Shown here: piece after piece, positions 56,609 to 64,000 of the stretch
Layout of the letters: every line of letters begins with the position of its first letter
Position numbering within the stretch: the stretch's first letter is position 1
Assembly (NCBI GenBank): GCA_030849065.1
Contig: JASAON010001641.1
Location: 1 to 64,000, forward strand
Direction of reading: 5' to 3'
Length of the DNA stretch: 64,000 nt
Source of the DNA: Jaenimonas drosophilae
Taxonomy: Eukaryota; Euglenozoa; Kinetoplastea; Trypanosomatida; Trypanosomatidae
The notes under the pieces: model-generated
What the model was told of the DNA's origin: nothing
Databases searched by the model: none
Seen by the model: only the letters and a program-made list of their open reading frames with translations
Program-made: the position numbers and the translations under genes

Positions 56609-57514
56609 CTAGCCTCCTTTGGGGGAGCCACGCTCCGTTTTGGTTTTTGGTGTAGATGTGTGGTCGTTGTGAGGATTCTCTGGGCGTTGGCCCGTTGGAT
56701 GCCCGTATTGCTCCGCAAGTTCATCCAGCTGATACATCCACTCGTCGTACTTTTTCTTCTTTTTGTGGTGATTTTCATCATGTTTTCCATGGTGATGGGA
56801 GTGATGGGCATGTGGCAGTTCTCGGCTGCCCTTGTGTGGAGACGGATCGCTCTCCACGGGGCGCCCCATGCGCTGGGTGCCTGGAGCTACGGCTTGGGGT
56901 AGAGCAGGAAGAGCGGGAGCTGGAGCAGGTGCGCCAATCGCTGATGGAAGCATAAGCGGCGGAGGATTCGGGCCAGTGTGAATTTTAACCTTCCGCTGAG
57001 GTGGTGTTGGAAATGCATCATTTGGTGGCTTCGGAGCAATGGGAGAGCGCAATACGCCCACTGCTTGTGCGTCCTTGTTGTACGAATTGACTGGAGCGGA
57101 CATGGCCACATTCTCTGGCTGCAGTTTCGGAAACATGTGGTTGCCATATTCATCGTCTCCAGATGGCGACTTGCTGAGTAATGCGCCATCCACGACGCCC
57201 ATCGCAGGGCCACTAACTGCCTGGCCCGCAAGTGCAGGAGGTGGCTGGTAAGTCAATTGTGCGACGTTGCCAGCCTCGCGCTCATCCCCTGACCCAAGTG
57301 GATCCACCTGCGAATTCTCCGACGTGTCCATGGAAAGGATCGACTGCTTAAAGATGTCGTAGGTGGCGAGGTACTTTCGAGCGGAGTGAGTTGAATTATT
57401 GAGATCATCCGAATCTCCAGACGAGCTGCCTTCATGGCTGCGACTGACTACTCCGCGGTACAATTGACGCTCAGTGGTCTTGTAGCCACGGAAAAAGTCA
57501 CCCAGGCACCCCAT
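56609..57514 (-). CDS. Novel family protein B with N-terminal Met-Gly-Cys
   Basis: 301 residues, paralogue of the protein at 50966-51691. It begins MGCLGDFFRGY, compatible with myristoylation at Gly2 and palmitoylation at Cys3, though Asp6 is not the preferred Ser/Thr. Block A lies at 41-63 (STHSARKYLATYD then FKQSILSMD), block B at 120-131 (DDEYGNHMFPKL) and block C at 254-271 (KKYDEWMYQLDELAEQYG). The rest is Pro/Ala/His-rich and disordered, with a His-rich patch (HAHHSHHHGKHDENHH) just before block C. The tail extends 30 residues beyond block C. No known domain. Membrane-anchored adaptor is a guess from the N-terminus. Confidence 0.82.
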   Translation of the reverse strand: MGCLGDFFRGYKTTERQLYRGVVSRSHEGSSSGDSDDLNNSTHSARKYLATYDIFKQSILSMDTSENSQVDPLGSGDEREAGNVAQLTYQPPPALAGQAVSGPAMGVVDGALLSKSPSGDDEYGNHMFPKLQPENVAMSAPVNSYNKDAQAVGVLRSPIAPKPPNDAFPTPPQRKVKIHTGPNPPPLMLPSAIGAPAPAPALPALPQAVAPGTQRMGRPVESDPSPHKGSRELPHAHHSHHHGKHDENHHKKKKKYDEWMYQLDELAEQYGHPTGQRPENPHNDHTSTPKTKTERGSPKGG

Positions 57515-58004
57515 GTTGCAGACGGGTTGGGCAAGAGGGGGAGGGGGTCAATAGTGAGTGAGGGGCGTTGGATGTGTGTGCCCCGTCACAACAAGACCTT
57601 GTCAAATCAACGGATAAATTAAGCGGGTGTTTGTGTTTGTGTCTTGAAATAGACAATGAGACTACATCATAAAGAGGGGAATATAAACAGCAATGAAGTG
57701 ACGAAGCTGGTTCAAACAACATCAGAGGCAGTCACATGAGTGCAACTAACACAGCCAAAACGGTCACTGTATACAGAGTAGAAACTTATGCCCCTGCTGA
57801 AGCAAGTCAGCATTGCTTCGAAGACTGGACGAAGACTCACCCTCAAATGCTTGAGCACTTACTTTAGGAATGTGGTTAGTTGCGGCGGTTATACGTGGAA
57901 AGCCTTCTGAACCCCGGTGACATGGGTCAAAATGCAGGGAACGAAGTGTTGTCCCGACCCCAGCATCCATTGCGTGGAATAGGCAAGTGTGTTGTTTCAT
58001 GCGA
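57515..58004. other. Intergenic
   Basis: A pyrimidine run CCCCCTCCCCCTCTTGCCC sits just before ATG 57514, but no AG separates it from the ATG, so the actual acceptor is probably further upstream. No gene seen. Confidence 0.5.
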
Positions 58005-60743
58005 TCAGCACACGTCGTACACTTGGTACAGGGAAGTCCTCATCTGCTCGCTGTATCCGCTTATCTTTTGCGCCCACAGCGCCTCCCCCGCCACATTCTT
58101 CAAGGTCATCAAGAGCTGCTTCACCGCTCGTTGGAGTTCCGGACCGTCAGACACAAGCGCGCATGCAAGGTCAAAAATCAGCTGCAGGGGACCTTGTGCC
58201 AACTGCTGGAGTGTGGCACCATCCTTGCGCTGAAGAGCACCGATAAATCCACTCATGGCTTGCTCTCTCTGAGGAACGGGTTTGATGTTGCGGCCGTACT
58301 CGCAGAAGCGTTTTGCAAACACAGTGACGGAGTAGTTGGACATTGCTTCCACATCGGGCTCCACGTACAGCATCAAGCCCAAGCAAAGGACGATGTTCTC
58401 AGCCATGTTCCTCATGTCGGCGGTGAGCTTGCCCTGACTCAGAATCTGTGCCATGGAGCAAAACAGCTGCACTAGCGCCGGTGAAGTTTGCAGCACCGGG
58501 AGGTTATTGATCTCCAATTGGTTCTCCAGTAGATTGCACAGCATCCATGCGGCGTTGCTGACCACACCATAGGTGTCTTCATTGAACTCAGCAAGATTGC
58601 GAAGCAAGACATCGCACAGAGGATCCAATGCAGCCTGAACATAGGTTGGGCAGCTCTTGGCCACGTCTCCGCAGAGGGCGAAACCACTGGAACGAATCTC
58701 GGAGCTCTCATCGCTGGTCATTTGAAGAATAACAGGCATGAAGGTGCCAGCCTGCTCCGCGACGAGTGGCTCCAAGCTTGAGCCCAGAGCGTCAAACAAT
58801 CCAGAGAGTAGGTCAGCGGATGTCACGAGGAACTCCGGCTCTGGAGGGTCCTGGTTGCTTTGGGTGGCTATGCGACGGGCCTCTACATGGGTGGTTAGGA
58901 TGCCGTAGGCACGTCCAAAGATATCCTTTGCCATGGGCTGCATACAGGGGCCCAATGCTGTGCAGAGCGACGACATGCACTCAAAGTAGGAGAAAATCAG
59001 CGGGTTGTCATCCGGGATGGCTACCCACAGCTCGCCAATGGGCCCCAAAAGCGTTCCCACAACTTCTGGATCACTACGCAGGCTCTCACTCAACACTCCC
59101 GCCACCGTTCCGAGTGCCTCAAAGAGCGCAACGCGGTTCTTCAGTTGGTACCCACGCATGCACTGAGCAATCGTGGGGATGACCATCGGTGCGTAGGGCG
59201 AGAGCTGGCCATCCTCACACAATTCAGCAATCGTAGCTAGCGCCGACGTAGCCGCCTCCTGCACAATCTTGGATGGGTTCTGCATCCTGGCAAGAACACA
59301 CTGAACAAAGCGTTGGAGGTCAGCTGGAACACTAACGAGGTAGCGTCCAACTTGGGTACCCGTCCACAGCGCAATGTTCACCACCAAGAAATGTGTTCCC
59401 TCCGCCTCCAGCAAATCCAGCAATCGGCCACAAATGGCGCCAAGGTATGGCGTGAGGGCATCGAAGCAGCCATCGCAAATGGCCCCAATCGCTAATATGG
59501 CAGCCTCCAACTCCTTCCATGGCTTGCTCGCCTGCATCATGCCATCAATGGCCCCAAGAACCGGAAGAAGAATCTTCTCGCCGTAGTGCTCACTGAGCTC
59601 ATCGAGGGTACGGGCAGACACGCGGCGAAGGTTCCACTCCTCTACCTCATCTCCATCATCTTCTTCCTCACCGTCATCTGCTCCATTGTTCTGAACGCGT
59701 GCCTGGTAGTGCCGCGGTCGGATATCGTCAATTTTATCCGGAACATTCCAGTCCTCTGCCTGCGCCTGCAACATACCAATCTCCATATCAGAGTACACCA
59801 TGGCCTGAATGAGAACAGGTGCCAAGGACGACATGAAGGTTTCAGCAAGCTCGGAAAAGCGAGGGAAGTGAAGCACTGCACGCCAAAAGGTGGTTGCCTC
59901 AATGCGAAGCTGCTCATCTGCCGATGTCGTCCCTTGTGAAGTCATGGCCATGGACATACACTGTACCATGGTTCCAAAAAGATTATCACTGATGCGGTCG
60001 TGAAATGTCAGCGAGAGAACCAAGCAAGCCACGCATCGGGCTGCAATGACGGTGGACTTTGGCTGTTGAAGGTTGGTGAAGCAAGCCTCCACAATGGGGA
60101 GAACGTGGGCACCAAGACTGCGGTAAGTGAAACTCTTGAAGTCCGTGCCTGCAGCCTCCAATGCCGCGGCAACAATCTCCAACGCCTTTTGACGCACCTC
60201 AATGGCATCTGCGTCGTTTCCAAGATGATCACTGGTAAGGTATGGAAGAACGGACTGTGTCAGTGCGCCCGTCATCTCGTGTAGGTCCAACAGGAAGATA
60301 CAATCATCTGCCACCTCAGACAATGCACGCATGGCACCATGCACCGCAGGTAGCTCCGAGCTGCGCTGCACAAGAATTTCACCGAGACTCATTACGATGG
60401 TGTCCACGTTCCAAATGCTCTCACGAGCAGCCAGACTGATGATGCTGCAGGCCACCTTGCGAATATTTCGCTGGGGATCAGAAACTGCCTGTAAGACGGC
60501 CGTCTGCAGCGAAGGATTTGCGGAGCAGGCCGAATCCTGCAGGTTGTTCTTGATTTGGTACCCAGCAAGCTGACGACCGTGGAGTGGTGCATCCGCCGCG
60601 ACCAAAATTTCGACGCATGCTGAGAAGAAGGGGACACCGTTGGAGCGTAGAGAGTAGAGCTGCTGCTCACCCGCAATACGAACCTCCTGAGAAGGGTTGC
60701 TCGCTGCAGCTAACGCAGCAAGAATTTGCGGACCCAGAGACAT
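58005..60743 (-). CDS. TNPO1: Transportin (karyopherin beta-2)
   Basis: 912 residues, family-typical length. Imports PY-NLS cargo such as RNA-binding proteins through the nuclear pore. HEAT repeats run the whole length. The diagnostic segment is SDMEIGMLQAQAEDWNVPD, then DIRPRHYQARVQ, an acidic loop (DDGEEEDDGDEVEEWN) and LRRVSARTLDELSEHYGEKI, matching transportin's H8 loop and the following helix. The acidic loop is shorter than in human TNPO1. The tail (QLLMTLKNVAG) fits transportin's last repeat. Importin-beta1 was considered but lacks this arrangement. Start ATG 60743, just downstream of TGTAATTTGTAG. Confidence 0.9.
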   Translation of the reverse strand: MSLGPQILAALAAASNPSQEVRIAGEQQLYSLRSNGVPFFSACVEILVAADAPLHGRQLAGYQIKNNLQDSACSANPSLQTAVLQAVSDPQRNIRKVACSIISLAARESIWNVDTIVMSLGEILVQRSSELPAVHGAMRALSEVADDCIFLLDLHEMTGALTQSVLPYLTSDHLGNDADAIEVRQKALEIVAAALEAAGTDFKSFTYRSLGAHVLPIVEACFTNLQQPKSTVIAARCVACLVLSLTFHDRISDNLFGTMVQCMSMAMTSQGTTSADEQLRIEATTFWRAVLHFPRFSELAETFMSSLAPVLIQAMVYSDMEIGMLQAQAEDWNVPDKIDDIRPRHYQARVQNNGADDGEEEDDGDEVEEWNLRRVSARTLDELSEHYGEKILLPVLGAIDGMMQASKPWKELEAAILAIGAICDGCFDALTPYLGAICGRLLDLLEAEGTHFLVVNIALWTGTQVGRYLVSVPADLQRFVQCVLARMQNPSKIVQEAATSALATIAELCEDGQLSPYAPMVIPTIAQCMRGYQLKNRVALFEALGTVAGVLSESLRSDPEVVGTLLGPIGELWVAIPDDNPLIFSYFECMSSLCTALGPCMQPMAKDIFGRAYGILTTHVEARRIATQSNQDPPEPEFLVTSADLLSGLFDALGSSLEPLVAEQAGTFMPVILQMTSDESSEIRSSGFALCGDVAKSCPTYVQAALDPLCDVLLRNLAEFNEDTYGVVSNAAWMLCNLLENQLEINNLPVLQTSPALVQLFCSMAQILSQGKLTADMRNMAENIVLCLGLMLYVEPDVEAMSNYSVTVFAKRFCEYGRNIKPVPQREQAMSGFIGALQRKDGATLQQLAQGPLQLIFDLACALVSDGPELQRAVKQLLMTLKNVAGEALWAQKISGYSEQMRTSLYQVYDVC

Positions 60744-62224
60744 GCTCTACCTTACCCCCACAACTACAAATTACAGCCACAACGGGGTGACGGCAACGTT
60801 CGTTTCTTCTGATCCATGTGCAATACATAAATGAATAGAAAGGAAGAGGTGGAGTGAAAAAAAAGACGTGCGCCACGTTATGTTATATTAATTCCAGACA
60901 AGCATGATGGAGGAGACCCAAAATACCAAGACACGTCACTTCACAGCGGGGGGGAAGGGCACAAGGAGGAAGTAGGAAGAAGAGAGAGAGAATATCTCGA
61001 TTTCGTGCGCCAACGTCATGGGTTGTCGTGCTATCCGTAGCCTCTCTCAGCCCTTGAGATTGAACAGGTGGGTGAGACAAGGACGGCAATACGTGTGGGA
61101 CTGCTCACGATTCATTCATTCTTATCCTTCTTAGGGGTGGTGTGCGTCGTGCAACAGAAACAAGACAACGTTCTGCAGAAGAAGAAAACACAAAAGAAGA
61201 AAAATGTTCTCCGTCAGAAAGGAAAACACCAGAACCATTTGATGATTATTCGGTGGTGCCCCAGAATAGATTTTTGGGCAGATGGGCCACGTCGTCCATC
61301 CCACACAAGAACAACAGGGATGAAGAGGAGGACTGACAGATGTTGTCTCTTCACTCGCGCAAACGTAATCCAAATTGGCGCGCTACCAGTGAGATGTGTG
61401 GAAAACGATTCATAAGTTTGTCTGGCACTCACGCTCTGGCGACAGAAAAAGTGGCCCTTCTGCTCCGCATTTGATTCTGATCACAGCGAAAAAGGCATCC
61501 GATGAGTGCAAGTTCCCATTACCAACATCCAGCACAGCAAAAATGAAGGTGATGTTGTGTTTCGTATGTGTTTTGACGGTTACAATGACGATCCATCTCA
61601 TCCGCAGTGGGCATCACACACACACACAAAGAAGGAAAAGCAAACCACAAAAATAGCAAGGAATGAAAAAAAAAAGGTAGAGGGGTACTACATGTAATGT
61701 ACACTCCATTGTCTCCCATCGTTGGGCACTAGTCACAGGCTCGTCCTACACGATTCGGAGAATCGAGAGAGAGAGAGAGAGAGAGCCGTCATTGCCCAGT
61801 TCAGTATGTGGGAGATGAAGGAGGGGGAAAACAAACGAAGAAGGACATCCTCCAAGATGAGTGAGAGAGAGCGATCCTCCAGGCAGGAACGCGTCTCTGC
61901 GCATCCAGACATAGGATGCCACCTGTAGGAATACAACACAAGGAAGAGAACGGGCATGACAAGCCACGGCCCCCATGTCCTCCTCCCTATGCCAACGGCA
62001 TCCCGTGCTTTTTCCTGTGGTCAGCTTAACCCAACGGGCAGGAAAAAAAACAACGCAAGAGCTGCTGGCATCCATTTACTTTGAGAAGAAACCAGAAACA
62101 AACATCTATCCACACGGGCTGTCTCTTCTTCCCCCATCACACACACACACGTAGCCACAGCAACTACTAATACAACGATTTTGAGGAATAGGGACAACAA
62201 CAGCAACAACACCGTCACCACTCC
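60744..62224. other. Long intergenic (1.5 kb) with orphan acceptor and GA repeat
   Basis: No gene supported. A very strong minus-strand tract (about 61175-61205, TTTCTTCTTTTGTGTTTTC then TTCTTCTGCAG, AG at 61173-61174) has only a four-codon frame at its first ATG. A (GA)n microsatellite lies at 61765-61785 and A-rich runs near 61667 and 62043. Confidence 0.5.
61765..61785. repeat. (GA)n microsatellite
   Basis: About ten consecutive GA units, read as a CT-rich tract on the transcribed strand, where it could act as a splice signal. Confidence 0.85.
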
Positions 62225-64000
62225 CTACTTGGCGAGTGGCTGACGGTCTTGGCTGGTGCGCCGAGATGCAGTTCGTGATTTGGCCTTTCGGAGAAGACGC
62301 TGCTCATTGGCTCCGCTGATGTTTTCAGGGATATTGACGCTTTGGGATTCCTTCTTGGGTGGGACAACAGGATTAGTGCGGTCGTTCTGTGAGGTCCCTC
62401 GTCGGGCTGTGGAGGTTGCGGCACGTACTCGACGGGTTGTCTGTCTGTCCTTGGATCCCGACGTGGATTTACCCGATCCACTGGAGTTGGAAACGAGTGG
62501 ATCTGTTGGTGAGCTGGGCCCTGAACTTGGCAGTGATGAGCGGTCACCGTCCTTCACACGGGGTTCCTTCTTGTCGGGGAAAAGGCCATTGGAAGGAATG
62601 TGCGTGTGGGGAGGACGAAGAGGGTGGCGAGGTTGTGTGGAGTTGGGTGAGCCACTCGGTGGAGTAGTCGTAGGTCCACCGCGGGCAGGCCGATTGCCAG
62701 CTGCACTGCGTGAAGTGCCTTGGCTATAGCGGGTAGCAGTGGTGCCGCCCGTTGCGGGCTTGGTCTGTTCGGCGTTTTGCTTCTGTGGGCTTGCCCCCGG
62801 GGATGTGTTGGAACGGGGCTGCGCTGGAGGGCTGACGAGGGTAGGGGGGGACTCCATCCCACCGGATAGCGACACGCTGTTATTCTGGGCATCAAAAAAG
62901 TTTTGCTGCTTCTCGGTGGGCGTTCGTTGAACAGGAGGACGACGAAACAAGCTTGCGGTGGAACTGGACACGCTAACCGAGTTGGAGCTAGGAAGATTAA
63001 CAATGGAAAGCATGGCGTCAATGGACTCCATGCCCGCGGAGCGGCCGGCTTCCACATAGGGGTCCAACGGGGAGCTGGCATAGTTGTATGAGTTCTGCAT
63101 GAGCTGGCGGTCTCGCTCTGGGCTCGGGACACTATTCCACCGCGCAGCACCGGCCACAACACGTGGAGACTGCGAGGTGATGGCAATGCGCATGTTATCC
63201 ATCTCTTGCGAATCAAACTCACTGCTGGCGTCCGATCCACGACGTGGCTGCGCATCCGAGAAGTACTTCCCCTCCCTTTGCTGCACTTTTTCACGGATGC
63301 GTGCCACGAAGCGAACAATCACGGCCTTGGACTTGGCGGAGAGCTGGGTGCCCGCCATCGCCCCGCCAACCGTGGCCACTTTGCTGCTACGCGGTGAGGT
63401 GGCGTTCTTGTTGTTCCCCAGTGACTTGGCCCTTAGAAAGGAGAGTGGGTCACTTTGATTGTCCAGCCTTGGGCGCATACTCGTGGTGTTCTGCATGTAG
63501 GACTTTAGCAGGTTTCCAGAGTGGGCATGGTAGTCGTGGTTGTTCCTATCCCCATTGAAGAGGCCAACCTTATTCAAGGACGAACCCGCCACGGAGGACA
63601 ACCGCGGAGGGCGATCATCTGACACCTCTAGCAACGGCACGGCGCTGCGCTTGGCTGCGATGTTGGTGTTGGTGGCAGCAGGCTCATCGTCCTCATTGGC
63701 TCCATTCTCTGCAGCTCCCAGGCGTCGTTGTCGGGCGGCAGAATTGTTCTTTGCGCCGAGAGCTGCACCGAGAATACTCATGCTGTTGTTATTATTGTTG
63801 TTGTTGCTGCTCCAAATGTCTCGCCTCGGGCTTCGTCGGTTGTGGTGTTCGGCGGAGCTGGCAGATGCTGCAGCACGCGCCTGGTCCACCACCGCCTGCT
63901 TCTCAATCGCCGTCTGAAATGGGGTGGATTCGAGATAGTCCTTGAGCTGCCGGAGACTCCATCGCATGGCTGGGTCCTTGGAGAGGAGACCATCTAAGAT
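62225..64000 (-). CDS. Protein kinase, C-terminal end only (5' part beyond window)
   Basis: The open frame reaches base 64000 and continues left of the ATG at 63967. The first codons of the window read ILDGLLSKDPAMRWSLRQL then KDYLESTPFQ, the usual subdomain XI of a Ser/Thr kinase (LLxxDPxxRxS...L...PFF). The catalytic domain therefore lies outside the window. About 560 residues of tail follow: low-complexity Ser/Pro/Arg/Asn-rich, an Asn run (N7), a basic helix (SAKSKAVIVRFVARIREKVQ), and a C-terminus rich in RxxS-type sites. The kinase family cannot be assigned from this fragment. Reading it as a free-standing protein from ATG 63967 would be wrong. Confidence 0.83.
   Translation of the reverse strand: MLDGLLSKDPAMRWSLRQLKDYLESTPFQTAIEKQAVVDQARAAASASSAEHHNRRSPRRDIWSSNNNNNNNSMSILGAALGAKNNSAARQRRLGAAENGANEDDEPAATNTNIAAKRSAVPLLEVSDDRPPRLSSVAGSSLNKVGLFNGDRNNHDYHAHSGNLLKSYMQNTTSMRPRLDNQSDPLSFLRAKSLGNNKNATSPRSSKVATVGGAMAGTQLSAKSKAVIVRFVARIREKVQQREGKYFSDAQPRRGSDASSEFDSQEMDNMRIAITSQSPRVVAGAARWNSVPSPERDRQLMQNSYNYASSPLDPYVEAGRSAGMESIDAMLSIVNLPSSNSVSVSSSTASLFRRPPVQRTPTEKQQNFFDAQNNSVSLSGGMESPPTLVSPPAQPRSNTSPGASPQKQNAEQTKPATGGTTATRYSQGTSRSAAGNRPARGGPTTTPPSGSPNSTQPRHPLRPPHTHIPSNGLFPDKKEPRVKDGDRSSLPSSGPSSPTDPLVSNSSGSGKSTSGSKDRQTTRRVRAATSTARRGTSQNDRTNPVVPPKKESQSVNIPENISGANEQRLLRKAKSRTASRRTSQDRQPLAK

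Noticed and set aside
57690..57730. tRNA B-box-like GGTTCAAAC
   Set aside because: No matching A box, acceptor stem or cloverleaf could be built around it.

Overview
The window looks like nuclear DNA of a kinetoplastid, most likely a free-living bodonid such as Bodo saltans. The organism call is inference, resting on four observations. All 27 well-supported genes lie on the minus strand with no strand switch over 64 kb. No cis-intron is needed to read any of them. Most starts are preceded on the minus strand by a pyrimidine-rich tract and an AG, the layout of spliced-leader trans-splicing in a polycistronic unit. The proteins are eukaryotic housekeeping families mixed with lineage-restricted, low-complexity proteins. 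No tRNA, rRNA, CRISPR array, transposon or strand-switch region was recognised by eye.

Layout in transcription order, from high to low coordinates. The C-terminal part of a protein kinase runs off the right edge (62225-64000). Next come transportin (58005-60743), an acyl-anchor-type novel protein (56609-57514), a PARN-like deadenylase (54309-56192), a SET-domain protein (51983-53998) and a paralogue of the novel protein (50966-51691). PP4R3/SMEK (46695-49793), Spt4 (45302-45781), a large LRR-STAND-WD40 protein (39868-45105), a ubiquitin-specific protease (36308-38362), a PX protein (34466-35626), a one-TM protein (32400-33401) and a bacterial-like FAH-family hydrolase (30625-31422) follow.

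The lower half holds a UPL3/UFD4-type HECT ligase (23581-29694), a basic nucleolar-type protein (21850-22947), Nop53 (20695-21609), the p115/Uso1 tether (16925-20374), an FHA protein (15124-16623), Yos1 (14472-14816), an RNF32-like RING-IQ-RING protein (12481-14127), a CS-domain protein (11353-12249), a four-TM protein (10431-11042) and a Nop12/RBM34 RRM protein (8975-10264). A cytochrome P450 reductase-like diflavin enzyme (6306-8495), a coiled-coil protein (5376-6002), a one-TM, probably mitochondrial protein (4353-4880), a DHHC palmitoyltransferase (2639-4024) and an ABCA transporter that runs off the left edge (1-2172) complete the set.

The genes do not form an obvious pathway, as expected for a kinetoplastid polycistron. 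Loose themes are ubiquitin signalling (HECT, USP, RING), early secretory traffic (p115, Yos1, PX), ribosome assembly (Nop53, Nop12, basic nucleolar protein), and nuclear import and transcription (transportin, Spt4). Starts were set to the first in-frame ATG, because several open frames extend upstream only through non-ATG codons or through the presumed splice acceptor. The most interesting items are the undescribed paralogous family flanking the PARN and SET genes, a STAND protein whose P-loop position looks degenerate, a possible tandem SET fold, a three-tier intergenic hairpin near 50.6 kb, and splice-acceptor-like sites with no convincing gene behind them.
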